Below, piece after piece: positions 8,807 to 16,219 of a stretch of 64,000 bases of DNA. Source of the DNA: Thalassospira lucentensis (GTDB lineage Bacteria > Pseudomonadota > Alphaproteobacteria > Rhodospirillales > Thalassospiraceae); assembly GCF_032921865.1 (NCBI RefSeq), contig NZ_CP136684.1:3693001-3757000 (forward strand), given 5' to 3'. A model generated the notes under the pieces. The model ran no database searches. It was given only the letters and a program-made list of their open reading frames with translations, and was not told the DNA's origin. A program made the position numbers and the translations under genes. Each line of letters starts with the position of its first letter. Position 1 is the stretch's first letter.

Positions 8807-10045
8807 ATGGCCATAATGGATTCCCTGATCACAGCTGCCGCACGAGCCTTGTCAGCCGGTGATCCGCTTGGCGCGTTAAAATGCGTCGGTCTGCGGGATG
8901 ATCCGCCGGCACTGGCACTGCGCGGTATTGCCTTGGCCCAGTTGGAGGATTTCGATCGTGCCAGGGCGCTTCTTAAACGGGCCGCACGCGGTTTTGGTGC
9001 ATCGGAACCTTTGGTACGTGCGCGTTGCGTTGTTGCCGAAGCTGAAATTGCACTGGTGTCTCGTGATCTGGGATGGGCCGAAAAGGCCCTTGATAGCGCC
9101 CGCCGGATACTTGAACAGCGTGGTGATCATGTGAATGCCGCGCATGCAAGGCAGCTTGAAATCAGGCATGTTTTACTGACAGGACAGTTTGAACAGGCCG
9201 AACAAATGCTTAGCGAAATCAATCCGGACATTTTGCCGCCGATTTTGCAGATTTCTCATGAAATGATCCTTTTTGGGATTGCTGTGCGGCGTCTTCAGGC
9301 GGGGGTGGCCCGCGCGGCCCTTGAACGGGCAAATCATTTGGCGCAGACGGCAAAACTGCCGGTCCTGATCGCGGAAATCGAAAAAGCATATGTAACTTTG
9401 AATGCACCGGCAGCGCGGCTTATTGCAAAGGGCGAGGAGCGGCTTGTCATCCTGCAGGAAGTCGAAGACCTGATGGCATCGGACATGCTTGTTATTGATG
9501 CGTGCCGGTATGGCGTTCGTCAGGGGCGGGTAGCAATTTCGCTTTCAACCCGGCCGGTGCTTTTCAACCTTCTACGTATTCTTGGCGAAAGCTGGCCCAA
9601 AGATGCCCCCAGAGATTCTCTTTTATCCGGGGTATTTGGTGCCCGTTATGTCGATGAAACGCATCGTGCCCGATTGCGGGTCGAAATCGGACGGTTGCGG
9701 AAATTGATCCGGGTTTTCGCAAATATTACGGCAACCGATTCCGGCTTCATCCTGAAGCCTAAATCTGTCGGAAAAGATCAGTCGGTAATGGTTCTGCTTC
9801 CTCCGATGGAGGATAATAACGCGAACATTCTTGCGCTTTTGGCTGATGGCGAAGCATGGTCGAGTTCGGCATTGGCGATCGTGCTTGATACCAGTGCACG
9901 GACCGTGCAAAGGGCGCTTGAAGAATTGGCGCGTGCTGGCAAAGTTCGTGCAATTGGCCGCGGACGTGCACGGCGATGGACGTCACCACCACCGCCCGGT
10001 TTCACGACAACATTGTTACTCCCTGGCCGACTTCCCGTTGACTAG
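8807..10045 (+). CDS. TPR-like and winged-helix transcriptional regulator
   Basis: The 412-residue protein has three parts. Residues about 1-225 are helical pairs of TPR type (ARALLKRAARGFGASEPLVRARCVVAEAEIA and similar, spaced about 36 residues). Residues about 235-320 resemble an OmpR/PhoB-type winged helix (RPVLFNLLRILGESW, then ARLRVEIGRLRKLIRV). Residues about 350-400 are a second helix-turn-helix (SSSALAIVLDTSARTVQRAL) followed by a basic wing (RAIGRGRARRW). It lacks a receiver domain. It is divergently transcribed from the DUF899 operon across a 97-base gap and is followed by the beta-propeller gene 46 bases downstream, so it probably regulates one or both. No closer name can be given. 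Confidence 0.72.
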   Translation: MAIMDSLITAAARALSAGDPLGALKCVGLRDDPPALALRGIALAQLEDFDRARALLKRAARGFGASEPLVRARCVVAEAEIALVSRDLGWAEKALDSARRILEQRGDHVNAAHARQLEIRHVLLTGQFEQAEQMLSEINPDILPPILQISHEMILFGIAVRRLQAGVARAALERANHLAQTAKLPVLIAEIEKAYVTLNAPAARLIAKGEERLVILQEVEDLMASDMLVIDACRYGVRQGRVAISLSTRPVLFNLLRILGESWPKDAPRDSLLSGVFGARYVDETHRARLRVEIGRLRKLIRVFANITATDSGFILKPKSVGKDQSVMVLLPPMEDNNANILALLADGEAWSSSALAIVLDTSARTVQRALEELARAGKVRAIGRGRARRWTSPPPPGFTTTLLLPGRLPVD

Positions 10046-10091
10046 GCTGTGTCTTGCGTAAGCGAAACACAATCATAGAAAGGGCTTGAAA

Positions 10092-10727
10092 ATGACTGAT
10101 CGAAAAGCTGAGATTCTTGCCGAATATGGGCCTTTCCCGGGTATCGATAAGGTGCATGGGGTAACATATGATGGACGCCATGTGTGGATTGCTGCTGGTG
10201 AAACGATCCATGCAATTGATCCCGACAACGGAACCCCGATACGCATGATTGAAGCCGCTGCCGATGCTGGTACGGCCTTTAACGGTAGTCACATTTTCCA
10301 GATCGCCGAGGATTGCATTTACAAAATCGATCCGGAAAGCGGCCATGTTCTGGATTCCATTCCGGCACCCGAAGGTGGCAATTCCGGCATGGCCTGGGCA
10401 GAAGGCAGTCTTTGGGTAGGGCAGCATCGCAACCGGAAAATCCATCAGGTCGATCCACAAACGGGCGAAGTCCTACGCACGATTGAATCAGATCGTTTTG
10501 TCACCGGTGTTACCTGGATCGATAACGAGCTTTGGCACGGAACATGGGAAGGTGATGAAAGTGATGTTCGTCGGATCAATCCGCAAACCGGCATGGTTCT
10601 GGATCGATTGACAATGCCGTCCGGCATTGGCGTTTCTGGCTTGGAAAGTGACGGTGTTGCGCGCTTTTTCTGTGGTGGTGGTTCCAGCGGCAAGGTTCGG
10701 GTTGTCGGGCGTCCGGTGCGGCCATAA
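10092..10727 (+). CDS. Beta-propeller protein (PQQ-like / glutamine cyclotransferase-like repeats)
   Basis: The 211-residue product has about five repeats of 35-45 residues, each with a W or F strand and an I-x-x-I/V-D/N-P-x-(T/S/N)-G turn: HAIDPDNGTPIR, YKIDPESGHVLDS, HQVDPQTGEVLRT and RRINPQTGMVLDR. This is typical of beta-propeller blades seen in PQQ-binding-like and plant-type glutaminyl cyclotransferase families. No signal peptide is visible, which argues against a secreted cyclotransferase. The ATG at 10092 has AAAGGG about 8 bases upstream and was preferred to an upstream TTG. It lies directly after the TPR/winged-helix regulator, suggesting a shared transcript. The function is unknown. 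Confidence 0.7.
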   Translation: MTDRKAEILAEYGPFPGIDKVHGVTYDGRHVWIAAGETIHAIDPDNGTPIRMIEAAADAGTAFNGSHIFQIAEDCIYKIDPESGHVLDSIPAPEGGNSGMAWAEGSLWVGQHRNRKIHQVDPQTGEVLRTIESDRFVTGVTWIDNELWHGTWEGDESDVRRINPQTGMVLDRLTMPSGIGVSGLESDGVARFFCGGGSSGKVRVVGRPVRP

Positions 10728-10730
10728 TCG

Positions 10731-11048
10731 TTAGTGAAGATGCCCGTGGTTGCCTTCGTCATCAAAACGATTGGACTGTTCTATCCATTCCTCGACTTCG
10801 TGGGCACTTTGCATCGCCAGCGCAATTTCAAGATCGTTTTGAACATGGGCGAGACTGTCAAACATCGGGCACCAGCCAAATGCCTGAATACGTTCATCTG
10901 TCGTAGATGAAATCGTATACAGATCACCATCGATCCGGTGCACAAGGCCATGTATGACGTCATCTTCACCGATGATCATCCAGCCATCCGTTGCACCGGC
11001 AAGCGTGCCAAGCTTCACCTGTTTCAATTCGATTTTGGCTGTTTTCAT
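10731..11048 (-). CDS. Hypothetical protein, 105 residues
   Basis: This is a small acidic soluble protein with no signal peptide or membrane segment. The N-terminal half is beta-rich (IELKQVKLGTLAGATDGWMII), the middle has DLYTISSTTDERIQAFGWCPMFDSL, and the tail is His-rich (DDEGNHGHLH), which might bind metal. It converges with the propeller gene, with only 3 bases between stop codons. No terminator is visible between them. I do not recognise the family. The upstream Shine-Dalgarno (GGACTGATC) is weak, but the ATG is the first in frame and the composition is protein-like. Confidence 0.6.
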   Translation of the reverse strand: MKTAKIELKQVKLGTLAGATDGWMIIGEDDVIHGLVHRIDGDLYTISSTTDERIQAFGWCPMFDSLAHVQNDLEIALAMQSAHEVEEWIEQSNRFDDEGNHGHLH

Positions 11049-11093
11049 GGTTGATCAGTCCGATTTCTGGGGCAGGTGTAACAATATCAAAAG

Positions 11094-11128
11094 AAAAAGG
11101 GACCGAACAAGTTGTTCGGTCCCTTTTT
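11094..11128 (-). terminator. Rho-independent terminator after tRNA-Asn
   Basis: AAAAAGGGACCGAAC and GTTCGGTCCCTTTTT form a near-perfect stem with A and T tracts on both flanks. It lies just past the 3' end of the minus-strand tRNA at 11132. Confidence 0.85.
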
Positions 11129-11131
11129 AAT

Positions 11132-11207
11132 TGGCTCCGGCAGCAGGACTTGAACCTGCGACCCAATGATTAACAGTCATTTGCTCTACCAACTGAGCTA
11201 TGCCGGA
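11132..11207 (-). tRNA. tRNA-Asn (GTT), copy 1
   Basis: The minus strand folds as a 76-base cloverleaf: acceptor TCCGGCA/TGCCGGA, D arm GCTCAGTTGGTAGAGC, anticodon loop CTGTTAAT with anticodon GTT, T arm with GGTTCAAGTCC, and an encoded CCA end (TGG at 11132-11134 on the plus strand). It differs from copy 2 at one base in the T loop (A here, G there). Confidence 0.95.
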
Positions 11208-11242
11208 TCAGGGTTGACGCTCCGTTCGAAGCGCGTGGCAGG

Positions 11243-11271
11243 GGTATAATAAAACGGCTTTGTTCCCGCAA
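11243..11271 (-). promoter_or_regulatory. Possible promoter of tRNA-Asn copy 1
   Basis: Read on the minus strand, TTGCGG (11271-11266) and TATACC (11248-11243) are separated by 17 bases, and the -10 lies about 36 bases before the tRNA 5' end. An overlapping TATTAT is an alternative -10. The -35 is weak. Confidence 0.35.
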
Positions 11272-11376
11272 GACCTTTTTGTGAAAAAATGACCTGAAAT
11301 TTGTCTTTTTTAACTGTACCGGGATATCCATCGCTTTCCGGTTTATTGAATACCGGTTTCCTGTGCCTTTAAATGC

Positions 11377-12300
11377 TTACGGGACCGGATGACCTTGTGC
11401 GGCGACCAGAATTTCAAACCAGTCCTGACGGTCAAGCTGAACGTTGCATGACTGTGTCGCGCATGTAATGCGATGGGCTTTCATGGTGCCAAGTACTGGC
11501 ACCGGCTGACAGGGCAGATGAAGCAACCAGGCTATCGCTACTTCGGCAATGCCGGGCAGGGCGTATTTGTCGCGCATTCTTTCAAGAACGGGGCGCAGAC
11601 GTTTGGCTGCCACGTCGTTTTCGGTGTTAAACAGGCGTGCGCCGCCCAGTGGCGACCAGATCATCGGGTGAATGCGGTTTTGTTGCATCTGATCGAATGT
11701 GCCATCAAAGATCGCAGCAAGTTCTAGCACCGAACATTCGACCTGATTGGTGGCAAGCGGCACATCAAGGCGGCTTTGCAAAAGATTGAATTGTGACGGA
11801 GTGAAGTTTGAAACACCGAAATGGCGTACTTTTCCCGCCCTGCGAAGTTCGTTGAAGGCTTCGGCAATCTCGTCTGCGATCATCAGGGGACCGGGGCGGT
11901 GGATCAAAAGCATGTCGATATGATTGGTTGCCAGATTGCGCAGTGAATTTTCAACCGATTGCAGGATATGGGCCTTGGTCGTGTTGTAGTGATTGATCCG
12001 GTGATCTGGCCGCGTATCCTTGACCAATGCCACGCCACATTTGGTGATAATTTCCATTTTGCGGCGCAATTCCGGCGCTTTTGCCAATGCCTCGCCGAAA
12101 TAGACCTCGCATCCGTAACCACCATAAACATCGGCATGGTCAAATGTCGTAATTCCAGCATCAAGGCAGGCGTGGATCAGTTCCAGAATATCTCCGGTAT
12201 TCCTGATATCCGCGCTGTTGCGCAGACGCCATGCACCCCACGCCAGTTGCGAGAAACTCAGATCCTTGGCCATTTGGCGGCGTAAGACAGGAGATGACAT
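11377..12300 (-). CDS. Aldo/keto reductase (YdhF-like)
   Basis: This 307-residue NADPH-type oxidoreductase has an (alpha/beta)8 barrel. The family signature is present: GITTFDHADVYGGYGCE, with the catalytic Asp and Tyr near residues 55-60. Other visible parts are IDMLLIHRPGPL with the catalytic His, RHFGVSNFTPSQ, and a C-terminal cofactor region PVLGTMKAHRI. The order and length resemble E. coli YdhF. The substrate is not predictable; such enzymes reduce aldehydes and ketones. The start at 12300 has AAGGA 8 bases upstream. It stands alone between two near-identical tRNA-Asn genes, all on the minus strand. Confidence 0.9.
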   Translation of the reverse strand: MSSPVLRRQMAKDLSFSQLAWGAWRLRNSADIRNTGDILELIHACLDAGITTFDHADVYGGYGCEVYFGEALAKAPELRRKMEIITKCGVALVKDTRPDHRINHYNTTKAHILQSVENSLRNLATNHIDMLLIHRPGPLMIADEIAEAFNELRRAGKVRHFGVSNFTPSQFNLLQSRLDVPLATNQVECSVLELAAIFDGTFDQMQQNRIHPMIWSPLGGARLFNTENDVAAKRLRPVLERMRDKYALPGIAEVAIAWLLHLPCQPVPVLGTMKAHRITCATQSCNVQLDRQDWFEILVAAQGHPVP

Positions 12301-12374
12301 CTATCGGTCCTTCCGGAAATTCATTGCGACTGGTTGTGTCATTGGTAGCAATTTGCGGGGCAGGGCACAAAAGC

Positions 12375-12405
12375 AAAAACCCCCGGAACAGAGTTCCAGG
12401 GGTTT
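12375..12405 (-). terminator. Rho-independent terminator after tRNA-Asn copy 2
   Basis: AAACCCC-GGAAC and GTTCC-AGGGGTTT pair with an AGA loop. On the minus strand the stem is followed by a T run (plus-strand A tract 12375-12379). It lies 2 bases beyond the tRNA 3' end. Confidence 0.75.
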
Positions 12406-12406
12406 G

Positions 12407-12482
12407 TGGCTCCGGCAGCAGGACTCGAACCTGCGACCCAATGATTAACAGTCATTTGCTCTACCAACTGAGCTATGCCGGA
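12407..12482 (-). tRNA. tRNA-Asn (GTT), copy 2
   Basis: This 76-base cloverleaf is identical to the copy at 11132-11207 except for one T-loop base (GGTTCGAGTCC here). The anticodon is GTT and CCA is encoded. It is followed closely by tRNA-Cys upstream on the same strand, so the two are probably processed from one transcript. Confidence 0.95.
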
Positions 12483-12486
12483 TTAG

Positions 12487-12560
12487 TGGAGGCGCGAGCC
12501 GGAATCGAACCGGCGTGCAAGGATTTGCAGTCCTCTGCGTAACCACTCCGCCATCGCGCC
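12487..12560 (-). tRNA. tRNA-Cys (GCA)
   Basis: The minus strand gives a 74-base cloverleaf: acceptor GGCGCGA/TCGCGCC, anticodon loop ACTGCAAAT with anticodon GCA, T arm CGGTTCGATTCCG and an encoded CCA (TGG at 12487-12489). Only 4 bases separate it from tRNA-Asn copy 2. Confidence 0.95.
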
Positions 12561-12744
12561 TTAGCGTTGGCTGGCCGGTGTATAGCCCTATCGAATACAG
12601 GCCGTCAAGCACCCAATTTTACATTTTTGAACAGAATGCAGACCGGGGGATCGCCAACAAACAATTTGCGCCCGGGTAAATCCATTCTGGATATGTTTTC
12701 AACATGTTTTAGCGAATAATTGCTCCGATCTTCTTGATCCGTTG

Positions 12745-12773
12745 TTGTCAGTTGCCCATGTGCTGACTATAAA
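12745..12773 (+). promoter_or_regulatory. Sigma70-type promoter for the Pcm-like gene
   Basis: TTGTCA (12745-12750) and TATAAA (12768-12773) are separated by exactly 17 bases, about 80 bases before the start at 12856. The rest of the 295-base stretch between tRNA-Cys and this gene shows no coding potential I can support. Confidence 0.55.
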
Positions 12774-12855
12774 CAGGGCAACATCTGTGACGTGGTTTTG
12801 GGGACAAAGACCGGTTGCAGGCTTTTTCTCGCGAGAATTTTCAGGTCAGATAAAC

Positions 12856-13509
12856 ATGGATTACCAAATCGCGCGCCGTAACATGGTGGAAAATCAGGTT
12901 CGGACCAACAAGGTCACCGATCCCTTGGTCATCGCTGCGATGGAGGAGGTTCCACGCGAACTGTTCCTGCCGGAAGGCAAACGTGGCATTGCCTACGTCG
13001 ATGAAGATATTCCTGTCGGAAATGGCCGGTATGCGATGGAGCCGATGGTAATTGCGCGCCTGATGCAGTCTGCTGAAATCTTACGGAGCGATGTCGCTCT
13101 GGTGATTGGTGCGGGATATGGCTACACGGGGGCGGTTCTGTCACGTGTTGCCGAAACCGTGGTTGCGGTTGAAAGCGACAAGGAAATGGCATCGATTTCC
13201 GAAAAGACCTTCCAGGCTCACAGCTATGACAACGTCATCGTGGTCGAAGGCGATCTGGCCAAAGGTTATGCCAAGCAGTCACCTTATAACGTTATTGTCT
13301 TTGACGGTGCGGTTGCCGAGGTTCCGGCCAATATTCTTGGTCAGTTGTCCGAAGGTGGTCGTTTGCTGGTTGTGGTCCGCGCACCGGGCAAGGTTGGCGT
13401 CGCACGTCTTTATGAACGTGAAAATGGTGTTGTCGGGCATCGTGATCTGTTCGATGCGAACATTCCCTATCTTCCCGGGTTCGAGCCGGTGGAAAGCTTC
13501 GTATTCTGA
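12856..13509 (+). CDS. Protein-L-isoaspartate O-methyltransferase family protein
   Basis: This 217-residue SAM-dependent methyltransferase is of the isoaspartate-repair family. The N-terminal part (MVENQVRTNKVTDPLVIAAM, VPRELFLPEGKR) is the usual Pcm opening. The SAM loop reads VIGAGYGYTGAV instead of the canonical EVGTGSGYQAA, and VVEGDLAKGY and VIVFDGAVAEVP follow. The ATG at 12856 was chosen over an in-frame start at 12742 because it matches the family N-terminus and has AGGTCAG upstream. A bona fide pcm lies at 37260, so this is the second, divergent copy commonly found beside tolC in alphaproteobacteria. Whether it still repairs isoaspartate is uncertain. Confidence 0.88.
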   Translation: MDYQIARRNMVENQVRTNKVTDPLVIAAMEEVPRELFLPEGKRGIAYVDEDIPVGNGRYAMEPMVIARLMQSAEILRSDVALVIGAGYGYTGAVLSRVAETVVAVESDKEMASISEKTFQAHSYDNVIVVEGDLAKGYAKQSPYNVIVFDGAVAEVPANILGQLSEGGRLLVVVRAPGKVGVARLYERENGVVGHRDLFDANIPYLPGFEPVESFVF

Positions 13510-13519
13510 TATGACTTTG

Positions 13520-13551
13520 TTTTGCCCGGGAATATCTCCGGGCAAAATTTT
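13520..13551 (+). terminator. Rho-independent terminator
   Basis: TTTTGCCCGG and CCGGGCAAAATTTT form a stem around a short GAATATCT loop, with a T tract, 10 bases after the Pcm-like stop codon. Confidence 0.8.
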
Positions 13552-13595
13552 ATCTAAACCAGCCGAACAACCTTTCAGGAAACCAAGGCAGGAAA

Positions 13596-13919
13596 ATGGT
13601 GTGCGATATCCGATGCAGTGAGCTAGCAGCGAGCCTTGACGGAACCAATCCGCTATTACTGGTCGATGTCCGCGAAGATTGGGAATTAGAGATTTGCGCA
13701 ATTACGGGCGCGATCCATATTCCTCTTGGCAAACTGGCTGACCGGGCAGGGGAACTTGACCCGGAAAAGCCGGTAGCACTTCTTTGCCATCATGGTGTTC
13801 GCAGTCGCCATGCCGCGATGCTGCTTGAGGATCGCGGATTTAAAGATGTTTTTAATGTTGCGGGCGGTATAGATGTCTGGGCGTTGGAAATTGACCCGGA
13901 TATGACACGTTACGATTGA
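13596..13919 (+). CDS. Rhodanese-like single-domain protein
   Basis: The 107-residue product is one rhodanese domain. It opens with LLLVDVREDWELEICAITGAIH-type sequence, continues with IPLGKLADRAGEL, and carries the active-site loop CHHGVRS (Cys near residue 64), then FNVAGGIDVWALEIDP. These proteins carry sulfur as a cysteine persulfide or act as thiosulfate sulfurtransferases. The ATG at 13596 has AGGAAA just upstream. It lies between the Pcm-like gene and tolC, a common alphaproteobacterial arrangement. It is cytoplasmic with no signal peptide. The physiological sulfur acceptor is unknown. Confidence 0.9.
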   Translation: MVCDIRCSELAASLDGTNPLLLVDVREDWELEICAITGAIHIPLGKLADRAGELDPEKPVALLCHHGVRSRHAAMLLEDRGFKDVFNVAGGIDVWALEIDPDMTRYD

Positions 13920-14062
13920 TGATTTGACGGTGGGAAAAGACGGCAATTTTATTTTTTCTCAAACAACTGCCTCTTTTCTTGGAAAATTTTCGTTCCGTCG
14001 TTACCATATGCGAAACTGCGCCGGGGTCGGGACTTGGTGTAGGATCTTACAAGGGTAGATAA

Positions 14063-15416
14063 ATGTTAAAACGGTTCTTGCTGACCTGCAGTATTCTGGC
14101 CACCGGCGGCATCGCTGCCAATGGGGCTTCTGCAGAGAGCCTTGAAGAAGCTTTGATCAAGGCATATCAGAGCAACCCGACGCTGGAATCCGGTCGTGCG
14201 GCGCTCCGTGCGACGGATGAAGAAGTCTCGCAGGCGCTGTCAAACTGGCGGCCGAACGTTTCGCTGTCGGGCGAAGCAGGCTTTCGGGAATATAATACCG
14301 ATGTAGATGATACAGAAACGGATAATAGCCTGACGCCATATACCGTCGGTGCGGAAGTTGTTCAGCCGCTCTATCGTGGTGGCCGTACCATCGCGGAGAC
14401 CGAACGCGCAGAATCACGCATCCGGGCGGCTCGTGCGTCACTTCGTTCATCCGAACAGAATGTGCTGCTGCAGGTGGCGACTGCTTATTTTAACGTTCTG
14501 CGTGACACAGCTGTTGTCGAATTGAACCAGAACAACGTTCGCGTTCTGGAACGTCAGCTTGAAGCAACGCGTGACCGGTTTTCGGTTGGTGAAGTGACCC
14601 GTACCGACGTTTCACAGGCCGAAGCCCGTCTTGCCGGTTCCAAGGCCGATCTGATTTCGGCTCAGGGAAACCTTGCAAATACCCGCGCGCAGTACGAGCG
14701 TCTGGTAGGGAACAAGCCTGATAATCTTGAAATTCCGAACCCGCTGTCTGGTTTGCCGACCAGTGTTACGGATGTTCTGGCGATTGCCCAGGAACAGCAT
14801 CCGGACGTGGTTCAGGCCCAATATACCGAAGACGCGGCAAAATCCGACATTCGCCTGAGCGAAGGCTCGTTGTATCCGGAAGTCAATTTGACCGCTGGTG
14901 TTCAGCGCGCTTACGAATCCTCGCAGGAGGATTTGACGGCTGACAGTGCCGAAGTCCTCGCTCAGGTCACTGTGCCTCTTTATCAGCAGGGCGCGGTTTA
15001 TTCATCGGTTCGTGCCGCGAAACAGACTGCTGGTCAGGCCCGTGTTCAGGTCGACGAAGCACGTCGTGCGGTGATTGAGAACGCCACCAGCTCATGGGAA
15101 ACCCTTGTGACGGCACGTGCCAGCATCGAGTTCCCAGCAGGCACAGGTCGCTTCGGCTGAAGTTGCCCTTGATGGTGTTCAGCGCGAAGCATCTGTCGGT
15201 TCGCGTACCGTTCTTGATGTTCTTGATCAGGAACAGGAATTGCTGCAGGCACGCGTTAACCTAGTTGGTTCGCGCCGTGATGCCGCGGTTGCCGAATTCC
15301 AGGTCAAGGCAGCGATGGGGGCCTTGAATGCGCAGGTTCTCGGCCTTCCGGTCGAAATTTATGACACTGAATCCAACTACAATAAAGTCAAGGATCAGTG
15401 GTGGGGAACGGACTGA
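14063..15416 (+). pseudogene. tolC: TolC-family outer-membrane efflux/secretion channel, frameshifted
   Basis: In intact form this is a trimeric outer-membrane channel of about 450 residues, for drug efflux or type I secretion. It has a clear signal peptide (MLKRFLLTCSILATGGIAAN, cleavage after ASA) and two repeats of the outer-membrane efflux domain: SLEEALIKAYQSNPTLE, then VGEVTRTDVSQAEARL, and the second-half counterpart VGSRTVLDVLDQEQELL. The frame breaks near 15125-15135. The first frame ends with IEFPAGTGRFG and a stop at 15160. The second frame resumes as SQQAQVASAEVALDGVQ and ends at 15416. Removing one T (GAGTTCCC to GAGTCCC) restores one protein. TolC is normally kept intact, so a base error is a real alternative to true loss. 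Confidence 0.88.
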
Positions 15417-15428
15417 CCTGAATACTGG

Positions 15429-15446
15429 CAGGGCCTTCGGGCCCTG
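15429..15446 (+). terminator. GC hairpin with UUCG tetraloop after tolC
   Basis: CAGGGCC-TTCG-GGCCCTG forms a 7-bp stem closed by a UUCG loop, 13 bases after the tolC stop. The following TTAGACC is a poor U tract, so termination may be inefficient. Confidence 0.5.
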
Positions 15447-15502
15447 TTAGACCTTGGGGAGAAGGGCGGTTCGGTAATGAAATCTAGTGCGGAAGTTAAA
15501 AA

Positions 15503-16129
15503 ATGAGTGACGGGCAACAAGAACCTTCAATGGAGGACATCCTCCAGTCCATCCGCAAGATTCTTGCTGATGAAGGGGATGACGACAAGAAGCAGGCCGC
15601 TCCTGAACCAGAACCGATGCCGGAACCTGAACCAGAGCCCGAACCGGAAATAGAAGAAGAGATCGACGAGCTCGAACTTGACGAAGAGCCCGAAGAACTT
15701 GAATTCGACGAAGAACTCGAACTTGACGAACCCGAGGAAGAACTCGAACTCGACGATATGCTCGATTTCGACGAAAGCCCGGAAGAAGACGAATTCGAAG
15801 AGCCCGAACCAGACCCGATTGATGACTTCGCTGAACCCGAACCGGCAATGCCGGCGGTTTATGAGGACGACGAAGATGACGAGCCGCTGATTTCGCGTGT
15901 TACTGAAAACACGGCTACCGGAACCATCTCGGATTTGGCGCAAGCCGTTGCAAAGAAACGCGCAGTTGCTCTCGGCCTTAATGCAGGCCATATCACGCTT
16001 GAAGATCTGGTGCGTGATATGTTGCGCCCGTTACTTAAGGAATGGCTTGACGAAAACCTTCCCTATATGATCGAACGCCTTGTGAAAAAGGAAATCGAGC
16101 GGATCGTGAACCGCGCCGAAGACCTGTAG
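15503..16129 (+). CDS. popZ: PopZ-type polar organizing protein (DUF2497)
   Basis: The 208-residue protein has the three-part plan of PopZ, which self-assembles at the cell pole, tethers chromosome origins via ParB and recruits cell-cycle regulators. Residues 5-25 are the conserved N-terminal helix (EPSMEDILQSIRKILADE). Residues about 30-130 are a long low-complexity acidic linker rich in Glu, Asp and Pro, with EPEPEP-type and ELELDE-type runs. Residues about 145-208 are the C-terminal oligomerisation helices (LEDLVRDMLRPLLKEWLDEN and ERLVKKEIERIVNRAE). It sits directly upstream of valS, the usual alphaproteobacterial position. I assign the name from both sequence and context. Confidence 0.9.
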   Translation: MSDGQQEPSMEDILQSIRKILADEGDDDKKQAAPEPEPMPEPEPEPEPEIEEEIDELELDEEPEELEFDEELELDEPEEELELDDMLDFDESPEEDEFEEPEPDPIDDFAEPEPAMPAVYEDDEDDEPLISRVTENTATGTISDLAQAVAKKRAVALGLNAGHITLEDLVRDMLRPLLKEWLDENLPYMIERLVKKEIERIVNRAEDL

Positions 16130-16150
16130 GCGAGCCGAAATATGATTTAC

Positions 16151-16179
16151 AGCGGCGCGCCAACGGTGCGCCGCTTTTT
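16151..16179 (+). terminator. Rho-independent terminator after popZ
   Basis: AGCGGCGC and GCGCCGCTTTTT pair around a GCCAACGGT loop and run into a T tract. The hairpin lies between popZ and valS. Confidence 0.8.
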
Positions 16180-16219
16180 CTTTGTGTATTGATAAAAACC
16201 CGCAGCGGATCAAAAGACC

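Noticed and set aside
11132..12560. tRNA-associated genomic island or attachment site
   Set aside because: No integrase, no direct repeat of a tRNA 3' end beyond the second full tRNA copy, and only an aldo/keto reductase gene lies between them.
5795..15165. Programmed ribosomal frameshifting in pat and tolC
   Set aside because: Neither site shows a slippery heptamer followed by a strong hairpin, and neither family is known for recoding. A mutation or base error explains both better.
15600..15850. Apparent tandem repeat DNA of GAA/GAC-rich units
   Set aside because: It encodes the acidic PopZ linker in frame; the periodicity follows the protein, not a DNA repeat element.
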